Shown in pieces: positions 1 through 6,389 of a stretch of DNA of 31,360 bases. This DNA comes from JAGGAG01 sp031402225 (GTDB lineage: Bacteria > Gemmatimonadota > Gemmatimonadetes > Gemmatimonadales > GWC2-71-9): NCBI GenBank assembly GCA_031402225.1, contig JANNSD010000053.1:1-31360 (forward strand). The letters are read 5' to 3'. The stretch's first letter is position 1, and every line of letters begins with the position of its first letter. A program made the translations under genes and the position numbers. The notes under the pieces were generated by a model. The model did no database searches and was not told the DNA's origin. It saw only the letters and a program-made list of their open reading frames with translations.

Positions 1-736
1 GCATGATCGCGGCGATGCGCTCGAGGCCGGCGCCGGTGTCCACCGACGGCTTGGGCAGCGGCGTGAGCGTGCCATCCGCCGAGCGATCGAACTGCATGAA
101 CACCAGGTTCCAGATTTCCAGGAACCGCCCCGACTCGGCGAGGCGCTCGAACTCTTCGCGCTCGATCCTCGCCGCCTTCTGGCCTGGCTTCCACTCGAGA
201 TCGACGTAGATCTCGGTGCACGGTCCGCAGGGACCGGTGTCGCCCATCTGCCAGAAATTGTCCTTGTCGCTCAGGCCGTAGATGCGATCGTCGGGCAGCC
301 CCGCGACCTCGCGCCACAGGACGCGCGCCTCGTCGTCGGAATGATGCACAGAAATGCGCAGCCGCTCGGGGTCGATCCCGAGCCACTTGGAGCTCGTCAC
401 GAACTCCCAGGCAAAGTCGATAGCATCCCGCTTGAAGTAGTCGCCGAACGAGAAATTCCCCAGCATCTCGAAGAAGGTGTGATGCCGGGTGGTGTGACCC
501 ACCTGCTCGAGATCGTTGTGCTTGCCGCCGGCCCTGACGCACTTCTGCGCCGTCGTTGCCCGCGCGTAGTCGCGATGCTCCTGCCCCAGGAACACGCGCT
601 TGAACTGCACCATCCCGGCGTTGGTGAATAGCAGCGTTGGATCGTCGGCGGGGACGAGCGAGGCACTGGGAACTTCGCGATGACCGCGCTCCGCGAAATA
701 GTCGAGGAAGCGACGGCGAATGACGGCGGCTTTCAT
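1..736 (-). CDS. alaS: Alanyl-tRNA synthetase, N-terminal part (cut by window edge)
   Basis: Charges tRNA-Ala with alanine in the cytoplasm. About 245 N-terminal residues are visible; the rest lies beyond the left edge. The start is the ATG at 734-736, giving MKAAVIRRRFLDYFAERGH. Hallmarks of the class II catalytic core of AlaS follow in order: LLFTNAGMVQFK, then TTAQKCVRAGGKHNDLEQVG, then HHTFFEMLGNFSFGDYFK, and later GPCGPCTEIYVD and the tract leading to SVDTGAGLERI. No good Shine-Dalgarno is seen upstream. In many bacteria alaS lies just after recA-recX; here about 2.3 kb of accessory DNA separates them. The upstream leader carries a strong hairpin (separate entry). Confidence 0.97.
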   Translation of the reverse strand, partial: MKAAVIRRRFLDYFAERGHREVPSASLVPADDPTLLFTNAGMVQFKRVFLGQEHRDYARATTAQKCVRAGGKHNDLEQVGHTTRHHTFFEMLGNFSFGDYFKRDAIDFAWEFVTSSKWLGIDPERLRISVHHSDDEARVLWREVAGLPDDRIYGLSDKDNFWQMGDTGPCGPCTEIYVDLEWKPGQKAARIEREEFERLAESGRFLEIWNLVFMQFDRSADGTLTPLPKPSVDTGAGLERIAAIM

Positions 737-798
737 GCTGTAAAGATAAGGCCGACACGGGGTTCCCGACTACCTCACCCCTCCGCCTGTAAACGGAA

Positions 799-823
799 CG
801 GCCCCCTCTGTTGGAGGGAGCCG
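799..823 (-). terminator. Strong GC hairpin in the alaS leader, terminator-like
   Basis: Two 10-base arms (799-808 and 814-823) pair with one G-U wobble around a 5-base loop. Read on the minus strand the stem is followed by TTCCGTTTAC, a weak T-rich tail. It lies about 63 bases upstream of the alaS start codon. It could end transcription from the decayed insertion sequence, or act as an attenuator in the alaS leader. On the plus strand no T-tract follows. Function is inferred from shape only. Confidence 0.4.
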
Positions 824-1007
824 CCCAAGGCCCTTAGTAGGGTCCACCATCCTGCGTCAGGAGGTTCCTTGCAACTATGCAGGCTTGCGAGGCCCATTTC
901 CTCCCGACAATGGAAAAGCTACAAGTTGCGTACCGCCGTGGCAATATTGTGCTCAGATCGGGACGGTGGGCCGTGCAGGACAAAACTGGGCACTGGCGTA
1001 CCCGTCC

Positions 1008-1445
1008 AGTAGACAACTTGAAGCTGGACTCGGCAGCGGGGTGATGCCTCGGTAGGAACGTGAGCGGCGGTACCCCCCCGAGGCTGTCCCGGGGCCGACG
1101 CGTGTCGTAGAGCACCAACCAGGCTTCTGGCTCCGCCCGGACTTCGGCCAAGGAGCGGAGGACATAGGCATCGAGCACTTCCCGTCGATAGGTCCGGTTG
1201 AGGCGTTTGATGTACGCGTTCTGGTTCGGCTTCCCCGGCTGGATATGCTGCAGGAGCACCCCGTGCCGGTCGCACCGGCCGGTGAGCGCGCGGGACACCA
1301 GTTCGGGCCCGTTGTCACAGCGGATCTCCGGGGGGCGCGCCGTGCAACGCCGCCCGCGCAAGGTGGGCGACCCCACAGGCCCGCACGATCGACAGCCCGT
1401 GCTCGACCACGATCGCTACCACCTGCCGCTTCGCGGGCGCCGCCG
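1008..1445 (-). pseudogene. Decayed IS3-family transposase (OrfB) with internal deletion
   Basis: Two fragments in different frames belong to one IS3-type OrfB. The upstream piece (about 1445-1345) reads AKRQVVAIVVEHGLSIVRAC, typical of the OrfB N-terminus. The downstream piece (about 1335-1008) reads PEIRCDNGPELVS, then HIQPGKPNQNAYIKRLNRTY, then PRDSLGGVPPLTFLPR, the C-terminal part of the integrase core. About 120-150 residues that normally lie between them, including the first catalytic Asp, are missing, and the join changes frame. The catalytic Glu normally in NAYIERFNR is Lys here. The normal stop after the ESSFKLST tail is lost, so the frame runs on to about 834. It is therefore inactive. 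No convincing terminal inverted repeats or target duplication were found by eye, and no OrfA is left. Confidence 0.85.
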
Positions 1446-1574
1446 TTCGAAGCGGAAAGCCTACGGGGTCGCTCAAGCGGGGTGCGGGTGTGACATGCCG
1501 GTGACAACACGTGTGTATGGTTCTCGCGTTGCTCCTTCGCACCCAAAGTCACCCAGAACTGGAGTCAAGAAAAC

Positions 1575-2527
1575 GTGATCGCAAGCGACCACCGCTGGAA
1601 TGCGCTGTTAGCGTGCCTCCTTGCCCTCTGCTCCGCCTGTACCCAAGCGACCGAGGAGACGGGCGCGTCCAGCACTCCGTTCACCGCGATACAACCCCTG
1701 TGTCATGAAGGATTTTGTACGGGAGATGGGGACCCCGATTCCACCGCCCCGGGTATCTTCATTGCGACGTCCGTAACCTGGCAAAATGCACGAACGGGAC
1801 GCAGACCGACAATGACGGCGATGGCCTGTCAACCTTTTGCGAGAATAACCTGGCCGCCGCTTTTGCTCCTCAACTCAAGTACGATCCCATTGACAACATA
1901 GGCGGCGAGCCGCACTGGGTCGCTCAGAAAATCGCCGGCAACAAGGTTCGCATTGCGTATCTGCTCTCTTACTATCTCGACCAGGGGAGTAGCCTCTTCT
2001 GGTGCGGAGTACCGTTCATCGGAGGGCTTTGTACGCTTCACAACGGCGATTCAGAAGAGATTGTTCTCGACCTCTACTACGACATTGACAGCTTTCACTG
2101 GATCTTGGATAAGGCGCACTACTCACGTCATGGAAACTGGCCGGCCTACGAACGCCTCGGCAATCCCTATCCGATGGCGCTGGAATACCCCGGTCGTGCG
2201 GGAGGATACCCTCGAAGCTGGGTAGCGAAGTCCAAGCACGCGAACTACCCTACTCAGGCATCTTGTAATGGCGGCAACGATACGTGCGCCCAGAACAGCG
2301 CAGGGAAGCGGGTGTTTGTTAGCGCTGCGACCAACCTTGGTGCCCGCAATTCACATTCTTCAGCTCAAGACACCGTGGTGTCAGCGAATCCCAGTTATCA
2401 GTACTACGGATCAGGAAAGACTGAAGCCTACTGGACCGGCGCGGACTTTCGCGGTTGGATACCCTTGAGCATCGGTGGCCCCGCGTCCAGCGCATACTCG
2501 GGCCACCTTACCTACTTTGGCTTCTAA
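1575..2527 (+). pseudogene. Putative secreted lipoprotein, Vps62/DUF946-like, frameshifted
   Basis: The gene starts at GTG 1575, with GGAG ten bases upstream. The first frame encodes a signal peptide ending ALCSAC (likely lipid-modified Cys22), then DSTAPGIFIATSVTWQ. Near 1783-1786 the frame is lost in a run of four A. One extra A would join it to the second frame, KCTNGTQTDNDGDGLSTFCE, which runs to the stop at 2525-2527. The rejoined product would be about 317 residues. The body has HNGDSEEIVLDLYYD and WVAKSKHANYPT, a His-Gly-Asp plus Lys/Ser-His-Ala pattern that recalls Vps62/DUF946-like domains; this family call is tentative and I cannot assign a function. Codons are visibly more AT-rich than those of the neighbouring housekeeping genes, and the gene sits beside an IS remnant, so recent transfer is likely. 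The frameshift may be real or a homopolymer error. Confidence 0.65.
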
Positions 2528-2542
2528 GAAAGGCGGGCGGCC

Positions 2543-2923
2543 ATGTGGAGATTGCTTGGATTGCTCGCTGCGCTAGCGGTTTTCACTCCCCGTGCAGGTC
2601 AAGCCCAGGCAGCAGATGTGCCCTCGGCGAACGAGACCCGTTATGTGGCCGCCGCCCGGCTTGAGGCGTATCGGCAAGATGCCATGAGACTCGGTGCCCC
2701 GCTCTCCGTGCCGGCAACCCGCGTTTCCGGCAATTACTCGATGGAGGGCGCGCTAGTCGGTTCTGCCGTAGGAATCGGAGCAGCCCTCCTGCTGGTCAGC
2801 AACTTGGACAATTCCGATTCCGGTGGTTCGGCTAGCGTTGGAACCTATGTTGGCGCGAGTCTACTGGGTGCTTTGGTACTCGGCACAGTCGGCTTGCTCA
2901 TTGGCAGCGCCATACACAAGTGA
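2543..2923 (+). CDS. Small exported protein with glycine-rich membrane segments
   Basis: A 126-residue protein that I do not recognise as a named family. It begins with a signal peptide (MWRLLGLLAALAVFTPRAGQ, likely cleaved after AQA). A short polar region follows, then two glycine/alanine-rich hydrophobic stretches at about residues 69-85 and 100-123 with glycine-zipper-like spacing, and the C-terminus is AIHK. Start ATG 2543 follows AAGGCGG and lies 15 bases after the upstream lipoprotein frame, so the two are probably co-transcribed. It is convergent with recX. Likely an envelope protein; its role is unknown. Confidence 0.7.
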   Translation: MWRLLGLLAALAVFTPRAGQAQAADVPSANETRYVAAARLEAYRQDAMRLGAPLSVPATRVSGNYSMEGALVGSAVGIGAALLLVSNLDNSDSGGSASVGTYVGASLLGALVLGTVGLLIGSAIHK

Positions 2924-3013
2924 GTGAGCGCCGCCGCCCGCGGATGCCGACCGAGATCGCGCCGGAGTTGGTCACCCGCATTTGCCACCGGCCCCAGTGT
3001 CCGGGGATCTTCA

Positions 3014-3043
3014 GCAAAGTGCCCGAAGCACTCGCCGTTTTGC
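3014..3043 (-). terminator. Possible weak terminator hairpin after recX
   Basis: Read on the minus strand just after the recX stop, an outer stem GCAAA/TTTGC encloses an inner stem AGTGC/GCACT with a TTCGG loop. There is no clear T-tract afterwards, so it may only be a stabilising 3' hairpin. It lies between the convergent ends of the island genes and recX. Confidence 0.3.
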
Positions 3044-3051
3044 AGAGAGAC

Positions 3052-3678
3052 TCAGACCAGCTGAGCCACCGCCTTGTGCGCGATATCGCCGGTATAGCCC
3101 CGCCGCGCCAGGAAGGCGAGGAGCCGGCGCCGCTGGGCCACCCGCGGAAGCTTGGCGAGGCGCCCCGCCCGCGTGCGCGCCAGTGCGAGCGCCCGCTCGC
3201 CATTGTCCACCTCTGGCGGCCATACCACCGCCATGGCCCGGTCGATCGCCTCACGCACCACACCCATGGCGGCCAGGTCCCGGCGAACGCGCGCCGGACC
3301 CCGGCCCCGGGTGCTCCGCACCTCCGCATAATTGACCGCGAAGGCAGCATCGTCGAGCAAGCCCCTCTCCGACAGCCGGTCGAGTGCCGTCTCGACCGAG
3401 GGAGCCGGGTGTCCCTTGCGGACCAGGCGACGACCGAGATCCACGCGGCCGAAGCTCCGTCGTTCCAGTGCGCGGAGCGCGGTGCGGAACGCCCCTTCGG
3501 CGTCCGCGGCGACGTTGAGCCGCTCGCTGAGCAGGTCGTCCACCACGACCCCGGGGGCGAGCCCCAGGGCTACGGCGTCCTCGCGCGCGACCACGCAGAG
3601 CGCGGTGCCATCCACCTCGACCCGGACCGCGCCCGCTCGGCGCGCATCCGGGCCCAGGCCGGTGATCCTACTCGTCAT
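3052..3678 (-). CDS. recX: Regulatory protein RecX
   Basis: RecX binds RecA filaments and limits their extension or activity. The product is about 208 residues, a usual length for the family. Helical RecX repeats are visible: ALRALERRSFGRVDLGRRLV, then DRLSERGLLDDAAFAVNYAE, then RGPARVRRDLAAMGV, and a C-terminal RLLAFLARRGYTGDIAHKAV. I chose ATG 3678 (MTSRITGL), which has GAGGA close upstream and overlaps the recA stop by 11 bases; a GTG at 3687 in the same frame is an alternative. The overlap implies translational coupling to recA, the classic arrangement. A plus-strand frame over the same DNA is a shadow. Confidence 0.93.
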   Translation of the reverse strand: MTSRITGLGPDARRAGAVRVEVDGTALCVVAREDAVALGLAPGVVVDDLLSERLNVAADAEGAFRTALRALERRSFGRVDLGRRLVRKGHPAPSVETALDRLSERGLLDDAAFAVNYAEVRSTRGRGPARVRRDLAAMGVVREAIDRAMAVVWPPEVDNGERALALARTRAGRLAKLPRVAQRRRLLAFLARRGYTGDIAHKAVAQLV

Positions 3679-4720
3679 CGTCCTCACTCACGGCAACGGC
3701 GCCCCCCGCCTTCACGCCCAGGAAGTCGCGCACCTTCCCCTCCACCTCGGTCATGAGCGCCTGATTGTCGCGCAGGAAGAGCTTCGCGTTCTCCCGGCCC
3801 TGCCCGATGCGCTGGTCGCCATAGGAATACCAAGCGCCCGACTTCTGGATGATGTTCGCCTCGCTGGCGATATCCACGACGAGGGAGGTGTGGCTGATGC
3901 CCTCGTCGAACATCACGTCGAACTCGGCCTGCCTGAACGGTGGGGCCACCTTGTTCTTGACCACCTTGACCCGCACGCGGTTGCCGATGATCACCTCGCG
4001 CTCCTTCACCGGGCCGATGCGGCGGATGTCGAGCCGGACCGACGCATAGAACTTGAGCGCCTTCCCGCCGGTGGTGGTTTCCGGATTGCCGAACATGACG
4101 CCGATCTTTTCGCGCAGCTGGTTGATGAAGACCACCGCGCACTTGGAGCGGTTGATGGCACCGGCAAGCTTGCGGAGCGCCTGACTCATGAGCCGCGCCT
4201 GCAGCCCCATGTGGCTGTCGCCCATTTCGCCCTCGATTTCGGCCTTGGGCACCAGCGCCGCGACCGAGTCGATGACGATGATGTCCACCGCACCCGACCG
4301 GACGAGGATTTCCACGATCTCCAGCGCCTGCTCGCCGGTGTCGGGCTGCGACACGAGAAGATTCTCCACATCTACACCCAGCTTGCGCGCGTACTCGACA
4401 TCGAGGGCATGCTCCGCATCGACGAAGGCCGCCACGCCGCCGGCCTTCTGCACGTTGGCGACGAGATGGAGACAGAGGGTGGTCTTGCCCGATGACTCTG
4501 GGCCGAAGATCTCGGTGACCCGGCCCCGCGGAATGCCGCCCACACCAATGGCCGCATCCAAGTTGATGGCCCCGGTGGGAATGACAGCGATCCGCTCGCG
4601 CGGCGAGTCGGCGCCCATCCGCATGATGGACCCCTTGCCGAGCTGCTTTTCGATCTGGGAGATGGCAAGGGTGAGCGCCTTGCGCCGGTCGGCTTCGAGC
4701 CGGGTCTCATCAACAGCCAT
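3668..4720 (-). CDS. recA: Recombinase RecA
   Basis: RecA is the ATP-dependent strand-exchange protein of homologous recombination and, in many bacteria, the co-protease that triggers the SOS response. At 350 residues it is full length. The Walker A motif GPESSGKT is at residues 73-80, the Walker B strand VDIIVIDSVAAL at about 145-156, and the loop L2 region starts at GNPETTTGGKALKFY (211-225). The C-terminus ends in an acidic tail, SEDDDE, as in other RecA proteins. The ATG at 4718-4720 follows AGAGG at a good distance on the minus strand. It overlaps recX. Its promoter and a palindrome lie just upstream. Confidence 0.99.
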   Translation of the reverse strand: MAVDETRLEADRRKALTLAISQIEKQLGKGSIMRMGADSPRERIAVIPTGAINLDAAIGVGGIPRGRVTEIFGPESSGKTTLCLHLVANVQKAGGVAAFVDAEHALDVEYARKLGVDVENLLVSQPDTGEQALEIVEILVRSGAVDIIVIDSVAALVPKAEIEGEMGDSHMGLQARLMSQALRKLAGAINRSKCAVVFINQLREKIGVMFGNPETTTGGKALKFYASVRLDIRRIGPVKEREVIIGNRVRVKVVKNKVAPPFRQAEFDVMFDEGISHTSLVVDIASEANIIQKSGAWYSYGDQRIGQGRENAKLFLRDNQALMTEVEGKVRDFLGVKAGGAVAVSEDDDE

Positions 4721-4770
4721 TGTAACCTCTACATGAGTGGAGTGTTTTGATTCACTTTATCACTACAAGC

Positions 4771-4799
4771 AATCTAAAGCCGAACATCAGCCGAAGCAA
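4771..4799 (-). promoter_or_regulatory. Candidate recA promoter
   Basis: On the minus strand, TTGCTT (4794-4799) is followed after 17 bases by TAGATT (4771-4776), a reasonable sigma-70-type match about 50 bases before the recA start codon. The heptamer AGCCGAA occurs twice here on the plus strand (4778-4784 and 4789-4795), 11 bases apart, so one copy lies in the spacer and one at its edge. Called by eye. Confidence 0.45.
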
Positions 4800-4818
4800 T
4801 AGTCATATTGTGGCTGAT
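4786..4818. promoter_or_regulatory. Nested palindrome overlapping the recA -35 region
   Basis: Outer arms ATCAGCC (4786-4792) and GGCTGAT (4812-4818) match perfectly. Inside them, CAATA (4797-4801) and TATTG (4806-4810) match perfectly around GTCA. The element covers the proposed -35 hexamer of recA and lies 21 bases beyond the yraN stop. It could be an operator, a terminator for yraN transcripts read on the minus strand, or both. It does not look like the E. coli or Bacillus LexA site. Confidence 0.5.
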
Positions 4819-4838
4819 TTCGAGTCACCAAGCTGCCG

Positions 4839-5246
4839 TCAACGGTCCATTCGCCACGCGTCAGGGATGTGGTGCACCTCTGGCGGCCGTCCAGCCACAT
4901 CCAGCACCTCCACCACGTCGAACCGGAACGTGTCGCCCCACCGGCCGTTTCGGAGCGCCCAGATGCCCGCCACGCGCGCAATGGTGCGCCGCTTCTTCCA
5001 CCCGATCGATTCCATGGGCGCCCCATAGCGCAGCGACCGGCGCGTCTTCACCTCCACGAAGGCCACCACCTCATGGCGCCGGATGATGAGGTCCAGGTCG
5101 TGTCGACCCAGGCGGAACCGGTGGGCCTCGATGACCCAGCCGCACGACACGAGATAGGCGAGAGCGACCAGCTCGCCGCGCAGGCCGCGCACGTGGCGCG
5201 GGTCGGTCCATTCGCTGGGCGGGATGCGGGCGGCGTGGGCGGTCAT
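4839..5246 (-). CDS. yraN: YraN/UPF0102 family nuclease-fold protein
   Basis: A 135-residue member of the UPF0102 (YraN) family, predicted to adopt a restriction-endonuclease-like fold; its cellular role is unsettled. The core shows RGLRGELVALAYLVSCGW, then RHDLDLIIRR, then VVAFVEVKTRRS. Glu25, Asp52, Glu65 and Lys67 are in place for a PD-(D/E)xK-type site, although the usual GEID motif is HDLD here. I chose ATG 5246 (MTAHAARIPPS) because the family similarity begins shortly after it; the same frame extends upstream to about 5516 but there overlaps the end of the permease gene with unrelated sequence. No clear ribosome site is visible. Confidence 0.85.
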   Translation of the reverse strand: MTAHAARIPPSEWTDPRHVRGLRGELVALAYLVSCGWVIEAHRFRLGRHDLDLIIRRHEVVAFVEVKTRRSLRYGAPMESIGWKKRRTIARVAGIWALRNGRWGDTFRFDVVEVLDVAGRPPEVHHIPDAWRMDR

Positions 5247-5325
5247 GGACAACACAATGCCGCGGGACCCGGGGTTCCGCGGCACCGTTTCCACGCGCCG
5301 AGTGCGGAGAAAGCGTGCGGCGGCG

Positions 5326-6375
5326 CTAGTCCACCAGCGCCTGGCGCACTTCCGGGGCGTATTCCTGGATGAGCCGCCGGATGGTGATCGTAAGCGGCAC
5401 CGCCAGCACGATGCCGACCGGCCCGAGTACGTAGTTCCAGAACACGAGCGCGAAGAAGATCGCGACGATGCCGATCTCGAATCCCCTCTGCATGATCCTG
5501 GGCTTGATGATGTCACCCAGGAAGCTGTTGAACAGGATGAACACCACCGTGAAGATGATCGTCCGCTGGATGCCTTGCGTGAGGAGCATGAGCAGCAGGA
5601 CCGGCGCCACGGCCAGCGGACCGCCGATGGTCGGCACGAAGCTCAGGACGAAGAAGAGCACCACCCAGGTGGCGACGTACGGCAGCCCCATCACCTTGAG
5701 GAGCACGAAATAACAGACCGCCCCGATGAGGCCCATGACGGCGCTGATGCCGACGTACTTCTGGATGTCGGCCCCAAGCTCGCGGAAGCGCACCACTGAT
5801 GTGCGCTCGCCGTCAGCACGGGCGGGTGCCGTGCCCGAAAACAACGACGTGAACTCAACCAGCAGGAACGTGGTGATCAGCAGGATGAAGAATGTGTGAC
5901 CCAGGTCGGCCAGCAGCGTCCCCACGACCCCCGCGGCGGGCTTGACCAGCTTGCCAGGCTCGAGCGATTCAAGACTGAGGAGCTTCGACGTATCCACGCC
6001 GTATCCCTGCAGGAAGCTGAACAGCTGCTCCCGGAGCGCCAGGTAGCGCTGATTGTATTCCGGCAGGTTGCCCGACAACTCCGACACCGACCCGACCACC
6101 AGGTAGATCACCAGGGCCGCGCCGATGAACACCCCGAGCATCGTGAGCAGGATCGCAAGCGCCTTGGGGACTTTCCAGCGCATCAGCTTCCGGGCGACCG
6201 GCGTGAGCACCAGTGCGAGGAGCATGGCGAAGAGAAACCCGCTCAGGATCGGTGCTACGGCCTTGAGCCCGGCGATGATGACCACCAGGCAGGCGCCCGC
6301 CAGCAGCAGGCGCAGCGGCCACGGGAGGCTCCAGCGCGCCGGGCCCCCGCCGGATTCGCTCAATTCGTTTGCCAT
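5326..6375 (-). CDS. AI-2E family (PerM-type) membrane transporter
   Basis: A 349-residue inner-membrane protein of the AI-2E/PerM family. Members are often proposed to export autoinducer-2 or small solutes, but the substrate cannot be told from sequence. Hydrophobic segments appear at the N-terminus (LLLAGACLVVIIAGLKAVAP), in pairs at about residues 40-100, and in a C-terminal block. The family hallmark VLSFVPTIGGPLAVAPVLLL and the later FNSFLGDIIKPRIMQ are clear. The middle (about 105-150) is a polar extracytoplasmic stretch typical of the family. The ATG start follows GAGAGGA. It begins 14 bases after ftsK ends, so it is likely in that operon. Confidence 0.92.
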   Translation of the reverse strand: MANELSESGGGPARWSLPWPLRLLLAGACLVVIIAGLKAVAPILSGFLFAMLLALVLTPVARKLMRWKVPKALAILLTMLGVFIGAALVIYLVVGSVSELSGNLPEYNQRYLALREQLFSFLQGYGVDTSKLLSLESLEPGKLVKPAAGVVGTLLADLGHTFFILLITTFLLVEFTSLFSGTAPARADGERTSVVRFRELGADIQKYVGISAVMGLIGAVCYFVLLKVMGLPYVATWVVLFFVLSFVPTIGGPLAVAPVLLLMLLTQGIQRTIIFTVVFILFNSFLGDIIKPRIMQRGFEIGIVAIFFALVFWNYVLGPVGIVLAVPLTITIRRLIQEYAPEVRQALVD

Positions 6376-6389
6376 GGTCCTCTCATTGG

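Noticed and set aside
740..860. T-box riboswitch before alaS
   Set aside because: I could not find the conserved UGGNACC-type antiterminator sequence; only a GC hairpin is supported.
975..1575. Terminal inverted repeats of the IS remnant
   Set aside because: Only a CTGGG core is shared by candidate ends near 985 and 1550, too short to define the element's boundaries.
3332..4495. 387-codon plus-strand frame across recX and recA
   Set aside because: It is antisense to unmistakable RecX and RecA sequence; high GC creates long empty antisense frames.
5247..5516. N-terminal extension of YraN to 5516
   Set aside because: Low-complexity Ser/Arg sequence over the permease end; family similarity begins only after ATG 5246.
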